A stretch of 64,000 nucleotides of DNA from RPQJ01 sp963846315 (GCA_963846315.1 CAWJVM010000006.1:124001-188000); one strand, 5' to 3'. Numbered from the stretch's first letter, positions 1 to 9,150 are shown. Notes: a model not told the origin generated them from the sequence alone. Program-made: numbers and translations.

Positions 1-1079
1 GGATTCCAGACGCGATCGCGGACGATCTCGATGCGACTCGAGCCGGGCAGGGATTCGACGAAATTTCCGCTCATCACTTGCGACGGAGTGCGATGACCGG
101 GCTCCGCGGGCTTGCCGTCGAGCAGGTGCTGGGCAATCGCGAGCGTTGCGTGCACGGTGACGTCGTAACCGTTGGCGACACGAACACGTGCGGTCACCCG
201 GTCGCCGCTCGGGGCCTGGGCCTCGCCCCAGACCAGCATGCCGTTCGACGCCCGCGCAGCCGCGTCCGGGCCGGCCGGACCCTGGGTCACCATGCGCTTC
301 AGCAGACCCTGCAGGGGACCAAACCGCAGCAGTCCGCCGAACGTGTTCAGGCGCTTGAGCTTGGCGATACTGGCCGCGGGCATCGCGATGTAGCACTCGA
401 TGTTGCCGATGCCGGTCGTCCAGTAGGCAGTGCTCACGTCGCCCCACGGGATCGTCACCGCCGTGCGCACACCCGCGCCGAAATCGATGTCGCGCTGCCG
501 AAACGCATGGGCCACCGGCGTAATGCGACCTGCACTGCGGATGCGTCCACCTCGCGACAGGTTCTCGATGCTGGTCTTGAGCGTGCCGCGACTCGGCCGC
601 CCAGTCGAGGCAAAGCCCAGCGCAAGGTACGTTGCGTCCGGCAGTTCCTGCTTGATACGCGCCGCGACACAATCCGTCGGCACGACGTCGAAGCCGGTAG
701 CCGGGCACAGCACGACGCCTGCCTGCCGGGCCGCGGCGTCGCGTGCATGAATGGCTTCGAGTACGTCGATTTCGCCGGTGATATCGAGGTAATGGCTGCG
801 CTGCCGCAGGCACGCCTCGACCATGGGTGCCGACGTGGCCGAGAACGGCCCCGCACAGTGCAGAGTCACGGTCACGCCTTGCAGCGCGTGGTCGAGTGCA
901 CCGGGATCGTCCAGCGACGCGACGCGATGGTCGCACCCCAGCTCTTTGGCGAGGGCGGCGACGGCCACTTCATTGCGACCGGCCAGCACGGGCCGCAGTC
1001 CGCGGCGGACCGCTTCGCGCGCAATCAACTCGCCCGTGTACCCCGTGGCGCCATAGATGACCAGCCGGCCCGCGCTCAT
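1..1079 (-). CDS. Saccharopine dehydrogenase-like NAD(P)-binding protein (3' end outside window)
   Basis: About 359 codons are visible and the reading frame is still open at the left edge, so the C-terminus is missing. The protein starts with a Rossmann motif, GATGYTG at residues 10-16, followed by an acidic-ended strand pattern, and later has ATGFDVVPTDC. This is the layout of the saccharopine dehydrogenase NADP-binding family that also includes trans-acting enoyl reductases. The ATG at 1079 overlaps the stop of the upstream minus-strand gene by four bases (ATGA), so the two are probably translationally coupled. The substrate cannot be inferred. Confidence 0.75.
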   Translation of the reverse strand, partial: MSAGRLVIYGATGYTGELIAREAVRRGLRPVLAGRNEVAVAALAKELGCDHRVASLDDPGALDHALQGVTVTLHCAGPFSATSAPMVEACLRQRSHYLDITGEIDVLEAIHARDAAARQAGVVLCPATGFDVVPTDCVAARIKQELPDATYLALGFASTGRPSRGTLKTSIENLSRGGRIRSAGRITPVAHAFRQRDIDFGAGVRTAVTIPWGDVSTAYWTTGIGNIECYIAMPAASIAKLKRLNTFGGLLRFGPLQGLLKRMVTQGPAGPDAAARASNGMLVWGEAQAPSGDRVTARVRVANGYDVTVHATLAIAQHLLDGKPAEPGHRTPSQVMSGNFVESLPGSSRIEIVRDRVWN

Positions 1080-1963
1080 GAGGCGGGCAGGACGTGGAAT
1101 TCGACGCGGTTGTTCTGGGCGGCGACCGTGTTCCAGGTGCCGGCGGTCGTCTTTTCCTCCTGCACCGGGTAGGCCACAGGCTGGGTGCGCGCGCCGTTCA
1201 CCACTTCGACCTGGATGTCGCCGCCGGTGCGACGTCGCAAGGTTGCGATGAAATTGGCGAAGTCGACCGATTGCCGCTGCGCCGCCGACAGCGAGTCATC
1301 GAAGGGATTGCCGACCAGGTCGCACTTGCTCGCCGGCACGTTCACGTCGGCGGGTGCAAAGCCTTCGTTGGCACTGCCGCTGAGGCAGAAATCGCCGACG
1401 TAGGATTCGACGCGGACCCGGCCCTTGAACTGCTGGCTCTCGAGCATCGCAGTCATCGCGCGCAGCCGCTCGAGGCGACTGCCTGCCAGCGGAGCCTCGC
1501 CGTAAGGCACGTACTCGGTCGCCACCGGGCCCGAGGTCGCGGCCAGCGGCGTGTTGCTGGCCACCGTCGCGCTGGCCGCAGCGGCCGCCACCCTGGCCGC
1601 CGCCTTGGCCCGCTCGACCGCTGCCTGCGAGTCCGCGAGCTCGCGCGTGAGGGCCGTGTTGGTGAGATTGGCCTGCCACGCCACGTAGCCGAGGACCACC
1701 GCGGGCACGGCCGCGAAGAGCGCCGTGAGCAGGACCGGCCACCAATGACGGGGCGGTCGCGGCGGCGTGAGTGATTCTATTGAAGGCGGCGGCGGAATTT
1801 TGCCGATACTCTCCTTCATCTCGCTGGTCAGTCGGCGCGCGAACGCCTCGAACGTGGCAAGCAGGAAGCGCCGCTGCTCGCCGAGCTGCTCCTTGACCAG
1901 GTGCTGGACGGAATTGCGCAGTCCCGCCTGCAATTCGGACGCGAGCGTCGGGGTAAAGGCCAT
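1076..1963 (-). CDS. Membrane-anchored protein with OmpA-like C-terminal domain (likely 3' part of a receiver-domain protein)
   Basis: The 295-residue reading begins at an ATG with no visible ribosome-binding site. Residues 1-70 are helical and proline-rich, one membrane segment lies at about 74-96, and an Ala-rich coiled stretch follows. The C-terminal domain contains LSAAQRQSVDF and ends NNRVEF, which recalls OmpA-type peptidoglycan-binding domains, though weakly. The same frame stays open upstream of the ATG with a natural-looking Ala/Pro linker that continues from the receiver-domain gene at 2046-2543 in another frame. One extra G in the GGG at 2068-2070 would explain the break. Restored, the protein would be about 488 residues: receiver, linker, membrane helix, periplasmic domain. 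Confidence 0.6.
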   Translation of the reverse strand: MAFTPTLASELQAGLRNSVQHLVKEQLGEQRRFLLATFEAFARRLTSEMKESIGKIPPPPSIESLTPPRPPRHWWPVLLTALFAAVPAVVLGYVAWQANLTNTALTRELADSQAAVERAKAAARVAAAAASATVASNTPLAATSGPVATEYVPYGEAPLAGSRLERLRAMTAMLESQQFKGRVRVESYVGDFCLSGSANEGFAPADVNVPASKCDLVGNPFDDSLSAAQRQSVDFANFIATLRRRTGGDIQVEVVNGARTQPVAYPVQEEKTTAGTWNTVAAQNNRVEFHVLPAS

Positions 1964-2045
1964 CGCCGCGGGCGAAGGCGCGAGCGGCGACGCCGACAGT
2001 GCCGGCCGGGTGGCGGTGGCCGCCAGCGCATCGAACGCCAGGCTG

Positions 2046-2543
2046 TCATCGGTGCTCGTGGCCGCCAGGGCGGCCGCCAGCGGCGGCGTCGTCGGGTGCG
2101 CTTGCGGCCGCCATGGCCGCCGCCGCCGCGGGACGGGGAAACAGGGCCGTGCGCTGCGTGCGGCGATCCGGCAGCAAGTGCAGCTGGTACAGGATCCGTG
2201 AGACGTCGACCGGTCGCACCGTCTTCGGCAGCACGCCGACCGCGCCGAGGGCGCGCGCCTGGCTGACGTACAGCTCGCCTTCCTGCGAGGTGTACATCAT
2301 CAGCGGGATCGTCGCGGTCAACGGGTCGGCCTTGATGGTCTGCACGGCCTGGAACCCGTCCATGCCGGGCATCAGGTGATCCATGAAGATGACGTCGGGA
2401 CGGCTCCGCTGCAGGTACTCGAGTGCCTGCTCGGCCGACTCGGCCGTATCGACGGTCATGCCGTGCTGTTCGAGCATCCGGCTCAGGATGACTCTGGCCG
2501 ATCGCGAATCGTCCACGATCAGGGCGCGCTTGCCCGTAGTCAT
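2046..2543 (-). CDS. CheY-like response regulator receiver domain (N-terminal part of a split protein)
   Basis: Receiver domain at residues 1-120 with the acidic pair D11-D12, phospho-acceptor D55 in VIFMDHLMPG, a T in MMYTSQEG and a lysine in LPKTV. The tail after residue 130 is low-complexity Ala/Pro/Gly and ends soon after the frame changes. It is better read as continuing into the membrane protein at 1076-1963. No DNA-binding domain is present, so output is probably through protein contact at the membrane. It is divergent from the EF-G-like gene, with a 167-bp spacer holding both promoters. Confidence 0.8.
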   Translation of the reverse strand: MTTGKRALIVDDSRSARVILSRMLEQHGMTVDTAESAEQALEYLQRSRPDVIFMDHLMPGMDGFQAVQTIKADPLTATIPLMMYTSQEGELYVSQARALGAVGVLPKTVRPVDVSRILYQLHLLPDRRTQRTALFPRPAAAAAMAAASAPDDAAAGGRPGGHEHR

Positions 2544-2710
2544 TTATCCCTGGGTCCTTCTGGAGGCACCTGACAGGTGCCGCGTGTACCGGCTTTCTAC
2601 CTTGAAAGACGTCCGAAGCCAATCCCGGCAAGTGGAAGTGGTGCCCCTTGACCCCCGGCGTATGCTCTGACCATCGACTGAGTCAAGTAAGCAAAAGGAG
2701 GCATCCCAAC

Positions 2711-4762
2711 ATGCCCTATACAACCCAGGACATTCGCAATATCGCTCTCGTGGGCCAAGCCGGCGCGGGCAAGACGCTGCTGGCCGAAGCCTTGCTCGCG
2801 CAGTCCGGCGCCATCCGGTCCAAGGGGTCGCTCGCCCGTGGCACGACGGTGTGCGACTTCGATCCGCAGGAAAAGGCCCTGCTCCACTCCCTCGATGCCG
2901 CCATCTGCGGTTTCGAGACGCAGGGACGTCGCGTCAACATGATCGACACCCCGGGATACCCCGACTTCCTCGGCCGCACGCTGAGCGCGCTCGAAGCGGT
3001 CGAGACGGCGGTGATCGTCGTGAGCGCGGTCAACGGCGTCGAGCCGATGACCCAGCGCATGATGGATTTCGCGAGGACGCGGGGCCTGTGCCGGCTCATC
3101 GTCGTCAACAAGATCGACACCCGCGAGGCCCGCACCGAGCTGGTGCTGGCGGAACTGCGCGAGGCTTTCGGCAAGAGCTGCCTGCCGCTGAACCTGCCGG
3201 CCGATGGCGGTGCGTCGGTCGTCGACTGCTTCTTCCAGTCGCAGGGCAAGGCGACCGATTTCTCCTCGGTGGCCGCCGCGCACACCGAAATCATCGACCA
3301 GGTGGTCGAGATCGACGAAAAGCTGATGGCACTTTACCTGGAACAGGGCGAGGAGCTGCTGAACCCCGAGCAGTTGCACGACCCGTTCGAGCAGGCCCTG
3401 CGTGAGGACCACCTGATTCCAGTCTGCTTCTGCTCCGCCGAAACGGGCGCCGGCATTCCCGAATTACTGGCCGTGCTGGCACGCCTCGCGCCGAACCCGG
3501 CCGAGGGCAACCCGCCACCGTTCCTCAAGGGCGAGGGCGATGCGGCCGAACGCGTCGCGATCAGCCCCGATCCGGCCAAGCACGTACTCGCGCACGTGTT
3601 CAAGGTCACCATCGATCCGTTCGTCGGCAAGATGGGCATCTTCCGGGTGCACCAGGGCACGGTGCGGCCCGGCGCGCAGTTGCTGGTGGGCGACGCCCGC
3701 AAGCCGATCAAGCTGGCGCACCTGTTCCAGCTGCAGGGCAAGGAGCACGTGGAGATCACCCAGGCCGTGCCGGGTGATATCTGCGCAGTGCCCAAGATCG
3801 ACGAGATCCATTTCGACGCCGTGCTGCACGACTCGCACGACGAAGACAACCATCACCTGAAGTCCGTGACCTTTCCGCCGGCGATGCTCGGGCTGGCGAT
3901 CCGTACCGAGAAGCGCGGCGACGAACAGAAGCTGTCCGAAGGCCTGCACCGCCTGATGGCCGAGGACCCGTGCGTGCGGGTCGAGCATCACGTCGCGCAG
4001 AACGAAACGGTGCTGTACGGCCTTGGCGACCTGCACCTGCGCGTGATTCTGCAGCGGCTGACGGAGCGCTACGGCGTGTCAGTCAAGACGAGTCCGCCCG
4101 CGGTGCCCTACCGCGAGACGATCACCCGCCCGGCCGAAGGCCACTGCCGCCACAAGAAGCAGACCGGTGGTGCCGGCCAGTTCGGCGAAGTGTACCTGCG
4201 CATCGAGCCGCTCGAACGCGGCGCGGGCTTCGAGTTCGTCGACGACGTCGTGGGTGGCGCGATTCCGGGCCAGTTCATCCCCGCGGTCGAGAAAGGCGTG
4301 CGGCAGGTGCTGACTGAAGGCGCAATCGCCGGCTTCAACCTGCAGGACATCCGCGTCAGCGTCTACGACGGCAAGCATCACGCGGTGGACTCAAAGGAAG
4401 TGGCCTTCGTGTCGGCAGGTCGCAAGGCCTTTGTCGAGGCCATCAAGCAGGCGGCTCCGATCGTGCTCGAGCCGATCGTGCGCATCGTCATCAGTTGCCC
4501 ATCGTCGTCGATCGGCGACGTCGCCAGCGACCTGGCAACACGACGCGCGCGCATCAACGGCCAGGACACGCTGCAGGGGGGGCGGTCGGAAATCGCGGCG
4601 CTCGTGCCGCTCGGCGAATTGCAGGACTACCTGTCACGGCTCAAGGCGCTGACCGGCGGCGAAGGCACCTACACGATGGACCTCAGTCACTACGATCCGG
4701 TACCGTTGCGTAAGCAGCAGGAACTGGCCGCCGCCTTCAAGCCGCAGGAAGAGTCGGACTGA
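2711..4762 (+). CDS. EF-G-like translational GTPase
   Basis: 683 residues with all GTPase motifs: G1 GQAGAGKT (15-22), G3 DTPGYPDF (79-86) and G4 NKID (133-136). EF-G domains II-V follow, with a clear domain IV. A strong ribosome-binding site, AAAGGAGG at 2693-2701, selects the ATG at 2711. An in-frame TTG at 2648 is upstream but has no such signal. The gene is monocistronic and not next to rpsL/rpsG/tuf, and its switch regions differ from canonical EF-G. It is therefore more likely the EF-G paralogue found alongside fusA in many proteobacteria than the housekeeping factor. Its exact role (translocation or recycling) is not established by sequence. Confidence 0.9.
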   Translation: MPYTTQDIRNIALVGQAGAGKTLLAEALLAQSGAIRSKGSLARGTTVCDFDPQEKALLHSLDAAICGFETQGRRVNMIDTPGYPDFLGRTLSALEAVETAVIVVSAVNGVEPMTQRMMDFARTRGLCRLIVVNKIDTREARTELVLAELREAFGKSCLPLNLPADGGASVVDCFFQSQGKATDFSSVAAAHTEIIDQVVEIDEKLMALYLEQGEELLNPEQLHDPFEQALREDHLIPVCFCSAETGAGIPELLAVLARLAPNPAEGNPPPFLKGEGDAAERVAISPDPAKHVLAHVFKVTIDPFVGKMGIFRVHQGTVRPGAQLLVGDARKPIKLAHLFQLQGKEHVEITQAVPGDICAVPKIDEIHFDAVLHDSHDEDNHHLKSVTFPPAMLGLAIRTEKRGDEQKLSEGLHRLMAEDPCVRVEHHVAQNETVLYGLGDLHLRVILQRLTERYGVSVKTSPPAVPYRETITRPAEGHCRHKKQTGGAGQFGEVYLRIEPLERGAGFEFVDDVVGGAIPGQFIPAVEKGVRQVLTEGAIAGFNLQDIRVSVYDGKHHAVDSKEVAFVSAGRKAFVEAIKQAAPIVLEPIVRIVISCPSSSIGDVASDLATRRARINGQDTLQGGRSEIAALVPLGELQDYLSRLKALTGGEGTYTMDLSHYDPVPLRKQQELAAAFKPQEESD

Positions 4763-4814
4763 CCGTCACATCGCAGGAACTACGCTGATCGCAGGAACTA
4801 CGCTGTACGCATTC

Positions 4815-5645
4815 GTGCACATCGAGAAGACCGCGGGCAGGACGGTGCGGGCCGTCCTGAAGCGGTCCTTCGGTACGGGTCATTGCGAGATCCGCACGCC
4901 GTACTCGCGCCGCGAGCCCGAGCTCGAGGACCGGCGCGTGCACGTCACGGCTGCCGACCTGCGCCGGGTGCGACGCATCTACCGTCGCCTGCGCGGCATT
5001 GCCGGCCACAACGTCAAACCCTACTCGGACCTCGACGTCGAGTACCCGGGCATCCGCTACCTCACGTTCCTGCGCGATCCTGTGCAGCGCTACCTGTCGC
5101 ACTTCAAGAACCGCTCGCGCGCCTACAGCCGCGAGGACTTCGAGCGCTGGGCGAGCGCGCCGTGGACCCACGACTGGCAGACGAAGATGCTCGCGGGCGA
5201 GGCGAACGCGCAGAAGGCGATCGACCTGCTCGCGGCCCGCGTGGGCTTCGTGGGACTCACCGAGACCTTCGACGAGTCCCTGCTCATGCTCGGCCAGTGG
5301 CTCGGCGAGCCGTCGTTCCGGCCGGAGTACCGCCCGGTGAACCGGCTCGAGGAAAAGAGCCGTCGCCGTGACGTGGCCCGCGAGCAAACTGACCTCGGCT
5401 ACCTCGAGGAGCCCGCGATCCGCGAACGGCTGCGCGTGGTCAACGCACTCGATCAGCAGGTCTACGATTACGCCGTGCGCGAGTTCTGCACTCGCCAACG
5501 GCTCGCCTACCGGGGCGACCTCGCCGCGGACGTGGCTGCGCTGCGTGAGCGCAACCGGCAGGCGACCGACTGGGACGAACCGCTGTCGAGCCGCCTGCTG
5601 CGCAACTGGGTCTACAAGCCGGCGTTGTTCCTGCGTCTCGCGTGA
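4815..5645 (+). CDS. Sulfotransferase family protein
   Basis: About 276 residues with the 5'-phosphosulfate loop at the extreme N-terminus (HIEKTAGRT) and a 3'-phosphate-binding segment, LRDPVQRYLSHF, near residue 90, as in PAPS-dependent sulfotransferases of the heparan/carbohydrate type. The start is uncertain. The GTG at 4815 cuts very close to the P-loop, whereas a CTG at 4803 would give the usual YAFVHIEKTAG start and has AGGA six bases upstream. An 18-bp tandem duplication lies immediately upstream (4771-4806). It converges with the second sulfotransferase, with six bases between them. Confidence 0.75.
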   Translation: MHIEKTAGRTVRAVLKRSFGTGHCEIRTPYSRREPELEDRRVHVTAADLRRVRRIYRRLRGIAGHNVKPYSDLDVEYPGIRYLTFLRDPVQRYLSHFKNRSRAYSREDFERWASAPWTHDWQTKMLAGEANAQKAIDLLAARVGFVGLTETFDESLLMLGQWLGEPSFRPEYRPVNRLEEKSRRRDVAREQTDLGYLEEPAIRERLRVVNALDQQVYDYAVREFCTRQRLAYRGDLAADVAALRERNRQATDWDEPLSSRLLRNWVYKPALFLRLA

Positions 5646-5651
5646 GCCGGC

Positions 5652-6350
5652 TCAGCCCTCGTCGTCTTGCCCGGGATCGCGAATCTCGAGGCCGACGGCG
5701 CGCTTGAGCCGCCGCCACCTGCCCCGCCACGGTGGGTCAGGTCGGGTCGGATTGGCGTGCGGCCAGGGCTGCGAGGGAATCGGCTGGTCGAGCAACTCGC
5801 ACAACGGCCCCCACTCCCGCATTTTCGTCGGGTCGAATTCGAGGTACTGGCCGGGGCGAATGCTGAAATGCTCGCGCACGGCCGCGTTGTGCGCGCGGTA
5901 GGCGTCGAGCCAGGCCTGCCGACTCTCGGGACTGGCGCCGGGGTTGGCGTGCTTGCCGAACATCCAGACACGCATCGGCCGGACACGACGGTTGCGATAA
6001 AAGCGCGCGCAGCTTTCGATCCATGGCTGCTCGTCGCGCAGTGTCAGGATGAACTTCGCGTCCGGAAACTGCGCGTACATTTCGCGCCAGAGATGGAAGT
6101 AGGGATTGTCGGTGAAGGCGTCGAAGAGGTCGAACGTCGGCAACCGGTAGTCGCCCGCCTCGATCTGCTGCAGCAGCGTCTCGCCGTCGTCGGCGCCCGG
6201 ATAGCTGCCGGGTTTGTCGCCATTGATCGTGCGATACCCCAGGATCTTCAGCGCTTCGAACAGCGTCGTCGTGCCGGTCTTGTAGAAACCAATCGCAAAG
6301 ACCTTGCCGGCGTAGGGAGTGCGCTGCATGGGACGGGATTTTGCGCTCAT
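5652..6350 (-). CDS. Sulfotransferase family protein (short Sulfotransfer_4-like type)
   Basis: 232 residues. The PAPS 5'-phosphate loop FYKTGTTTLFEAL begins at residue 22 and the second binding element LRDEQPWIES lies near residue 100. This subfamily is distinct from the neighbouring gene and the two share little beyond the cofactor motifs. A basic C-terminal tail (WRGRWRRLKR) is present. No carbohydrate-synthesis genes flank it, so the acceptor is unknown. It starts 58 bases upstream of the yedK stop on the same strand. Confidence 0.75.
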   Translation of the reverse strand: MSAKSRPMQRTPYAGKVFAIGFYKTGTTTLFEALKILGYRTINGDKPGSYPGADDGETLLQQIEAGDYRLPTFDLFDAFTDNPYFHLWREMYAQFPDAKFILTLRDEQPWIESCARFYRNRRVRPMRVWMFGKHANPGASPESRQAWLDAYRAHNAAVREHFSIRPGQYLEFDPTKMREWGPLCELLDQPIPSQPWPHANPTRPDPPWRGRWRRLKRAVGLEIRDPGQDDEG

Positions 6351-6408
6351 GCGCGCCGGTCCGCGAGGCTGCGGGCCCGCGACAGGGCATCCGGGTGCAG
6401 CCGACGTA

Positions 6409-7167
6409 TTACACGCTGTCGCCGTCGCCAGATCCGGGCGCGAGGTCGAGCGGCATCGACAGCGACGGCTCCTCCGCGGGTTCGATCAGTTGCGGCCCCT
6501 GGTTGCGTGCATTGCTGACGAGCCGACTCACCCGATGCGCGACCATCTCGCCCGCACCGTCGGCGCTCAGCAAGCGGTCGAGTCGCTCCACGTCCTGGTT
6601 GCGCGGATCGAGCCACTCGGCATGGGCGGAGGCTGGAATAATCACCGGCATCCGGTCATGGATATAGGCGATCGACTTCGGCGGCGCGGTGGTGACCAGG
6701 GTGCACGATTCGAGCGGCTCGCCCGTGGCGGGGTCACGCCAGGCTTCCCACAGTGCCGCCAGCGCGAACGGCCCGCCGCTCGCCGGCCGCAGGAAATAGG
6801 GCTGCTTGTCGCGGGGGCCGAGCTGCATCCACTCGTAGTAGCCATCGGCGGGCACCAGCGCACGACGCTTGCGATAGGCGTTGCGGAAGGCGGGCTTCTC
6901 GCGCAGCGTCTCTGCCCGCGCGTTGGTCATGCGCGCACCGACCGACTTTTCCCTGGCCCAGACCGGCACCAGTCCCCAGTACAGCATCGCCAGGCGCCGG
7001 GTGGCGGCGACGTCGGGCGAGGTGGCGTCGGGCAGTTCGCGAACCGCCGGAATGAAGGTGGTCGGCGCGATGTTGTAGCGCGCCTCGATTTCCGGCGTGT
7101 CGTCCGGCAGGCCGAACAACCGGACGACGGCTTCATGGGGCGAATAGAAGGCGAAGCGGCCACACAT
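6409..7167 (-). CDS. yedK: SOS-response-associated peptidase family protein (YedK/HMCES)
   Basis: 252 residues beginning MCGRF. The catalytic Cys2 is exposed after Met removal and forms a thiazolidine crosslink with abasic sites in single-stranded DNA. Other family residues are visible: N32 in YNIAPT, NARAET at 82-87, E112 in YYEW and H170 in IHDRMP. Length is typical. It acts in the cytoplasm to shield abasic sites. A heptamer-repeat inverted array occupies the space directly upstream of its start codon. Confidence 0.92.
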   Translation of the reverse strand: MCGRFAFYSPHEAVVRLFGLPDDTPEIEARYNIAPTTFIPAVRELPDATSPDVAATRRLAMLYWGLVPVWAREKSVGARMTNARAETLREKPAFRNAYRKRRALVPADGYYEWMQLGPRDKQPYFLRPASGGPFALAALWEAWRDPATGEPLESCTLVTTAPPKSIAYIHDRMPVIIPASAHAEWLDPRNQDVERLDRLLSADGAGEMVAHRVSRLVSNARNQGPQLIEPAEEPSLSMPLDLAPGSGDGDSV

Positions 7168-7170
7168 GGG

Positions 7171-7307
7171 AAGGGGTTAGGGGTTAGGGGTTAGGGGTTA
7201 GTCGGAAGTTCACACGAGCCCGACAATCCATCGTCCTGCGGCAGGTTTATGACGCATCTTCACGCATCAACGGTACCTCCGACTAACCCCTAACCCCTAA
7301 CCCCTTC
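7171..7307. repeat. Inverted pair of TTAGGGG heptamer arrays
   Basis: The left array (about 7171-7205) starts GGAAG, has four GGGGTTA units and ends in TTAGTCGG. The right array (about 7279-7307) is its reverse complement with one unit fewer. About 73 bp of unique sequence lies between. The element fills the space between the ABC permease stop and the yedK start, both on the minus strand. Related GGAAG(GTGATTA)n arrays occur near 41.65 kb and 44.8 kb. Confidence 0.9.
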
Positions 7308-7309
7308 CT

Positions 7310-8155
7310 TCACTCTCTGGTGCCCGTGCCCTTGTTCATCAGCCAGACGCAGGCCGCGAACAGCACCAGCACCGACACGGTCATGAACGCGAACGAGAAA
7401 CCGACATCGACGTCGGCATGCCCGAGGAAGCCGTAGCGGAACGCATTCACCATGTAGAGGATCGGGTTCGCCTTCGACACCGTCTGCGCCCACTCGGGCA
7501 GCATCTGGATCGAGTAGAAGACCCCGCCGAGGTAGGTCATCGGCGTCAGGATGAACGTCGGCACGAACGTGATCTGGTCGAAGTTCTTCGCGAAAACGGC
7601 GTTGACGAAGCCGCCGAGCGAGAACACGACCGAAGTGAGCAGCACCGCGGCGATCACGACGAACAGGTGCTCGACGTGCAGGCGCGTGAAGAACAGGGCG
7701 ATGATGGTCACGATCAACCCGACCAGCAACCCGCGCAGCATGCCGCCCGCGACATAGCCCAGCACGATCAACCAGTTGGGCAACGGGGAGACGAGCAATT
7801 CTTCGATGTGCCGGCCGAACTTCGCGCCGAAGAACGACGACACCACGTTGCCGTAACTGTTGGTGATCACGGACATCATGATCAGGCCGGGCGCGATGTA
7901 CTGCAGGTACGTGAAACCGCCCATCTGCCCGATGCGGCCGCCGATCAGGTTGCCGAAGATGATGAAGTACAGCGTCGCCGTGATCACCGGTGGCACCAGC
8001 GTCTGGCCCCAGATGCGCATGATGCGGCTGAATTCACGGATGACGATCGTCTCGAAACCGATGCGGCGCGCGCGGCGCATGTTAGCGGCCGTCGTCACTG
8101 CAGCGTGACTGCCGGGCGTGGCGCCGGGAGTGCGCTGCGCAGGTACGCCGCTCAT
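7310..8155 (-). CDS. ABC-2 type transporter permease
   Basis: 281 residues with about six hydrophobic segments and the ABC-2 signature region around FILTPMTYLGGVFY. An N-terminal cytoplasmic stretch ends in IREFSRIMRIW. It most resembles the YadH/NodJ-type permeases that pair with YadG-like ATPases. The start codon overlaps the stop of the ATPase gene by four bases, so the two form one operon and presumably one exporter. The substrate is unknown. Confidence 0.88.
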   Translation of the reverse strand: MSGVPAQRTPGATPGSHAAVTTAANMRRARRIGFETIVIREFSRIMRIWGQTLVPPVITATLYFIIFGNLIGGRIGQMGGFTYLQYIAPGLIMMSVITNSYGNVVSSFFGAKFGRHIEELLVSPLPNWLIVLGYVAGGMLRGLLVGLIVTIIALFFTRLHVEHLFVVIAAVLLTSVVFSLGGFVNAVFAKNFDQITFVPTFILTPMTYLGGVFYSIQMLPEWAQTVSKANPILYMVNAFRYGFLGHADVDVGFSFAFMTVSVLVLFAACVWLMNKGTGTRE

Positions 8156-9150
8156 GCGCCTGCCTTTGCCGTGGACTGGAGCGTCGGTTGCGCAGGCGCC
8201 TGGCCGGTTGCCAGGGTGGATGGCTGGCCGCTGCCGACGTCGCGGCCTTCGACGAGGCGCATGAAGAGTTCTTCGAGACGATTGGACTTGTTGCGCATGC
8301 TCACGACTTCGCCGCCGACGGCAGAAAGCGCGAGGAAGATGTCGTTCAGGTTCTGGTCCTTGTTGAGCTCGACTTCCAGCGTCGTCTCGTCAGGCGCCGT
8401 CACGCGATAGCCGGGCAGCGCCAGCGTTCCGCGCAGCGGCCCGCGCAGGTTGAGCACGAACGTCTCAGTCTGCAGCTTGCGCAGCACGGTCGACATGCGG
8501 TCGTTCTCGATGATGCGGCCTTCGTCGATGATCGCGATGTGACGGCAGAGCGTTTCGGCCTCTTCGAGGTAATGCGTCGTCAGGATGATCGTGGTCCCCT
8601 GCTCGTTGATCCGGCGCAGGAATTCCCACATCGAGCGACGAACCTCGATGTCCACGCCGGCGGTGGGCTCGTCGAGGATCAGCAGTTGCGGCTCGTGGAT
8701 CAGCGCGCGGGCGATCATGAGCCGGCGCTTCATGCCACCCGACAGCGAACGCGAAATCGTCTCGCGCTTCTCCCACAGCTGCAGCTGGTTGAGCCAGTAC
8801 TCCATCCGCTCGCGCGCGACGGGGCGCGGTATACCGTAGAAGCCGGCCTGGTTCAGCAGGATCGTCGAGACTTTCTCGAACTGGTTGAAGTTGATCTCCT
8901 GCGGCACGACACCGAGGCAGGATTTCGCAGCCTCGAGGTCGCGGTCGATGCTGTGCCCGAAAACATCCACCGTGCCGCTCGACTTGTTGACGAGTGACGA
9001 CACGATGCCGATCGCGGTCGACTTGCCCGCGCCATTCGGCCCGAGCAGCGCAAAGAAATCGCCCTCCTCCACGTCGAGGTCGATGCCCTTCAGGGCCTGG
9101 ACCCCATTGCCGTAAGTCTTGCAAAGCTGGCGCAGCGACAGGGCCTTCAT
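8152..9150 (-). CDS. ABC transporter ATP-binding protein
   Basis: 332 residues. Walker A GPNGAGKST is at 37-45, the signature LSGGMKRRL starts at 136, Walker B plus the catalytic Glu (LLILDEPTAGVD) is at 156-167, and the switch His is in TTHYLEEAE. A C-terminal extension of about 90 residues follows the nucleotide-binding domain, as in YadG/DrrA-like exporters. It is the first gene of the two-gene operon with the permease at 7310-8155. Confidence 0.92.
   Translation of the reverse strand: MKALSLRQLCKTYGNGVQALKGIDLDVEEGDFFALLGPNGAGKSTAIGIVSSLVNKSSGTVDVFGHSIDRDLEAAKSCLGVVPQEINFNQFEKVSTILLNQAGFYGIPRPVARERMEYWLNQLQLWEKRETISRSLSGGMKRRLMIARALIHEPQLLILDEPTAGVDIEVRRSMWEFLRRINEQGTTIILTTHYLEEAETLCRHIAIIDEGRIIENDRMSTVLRKLQTETFVLNLRGPLRGTLALPGYRVTAPDETTLEVELNKDQNLNDIFLALSAVGGEVVSMRNKSNRLEELFMRLVEGRDVGSGQPSTLATGQAPAQPTLQSTAKAGA

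Noticed and set aside
7173..7307. CRISPR array or telomere
   Set aside because: Units are seven bases, directly tandem without spacers, and are internal to a chromosome-like region; a simple-repeat element fits better.
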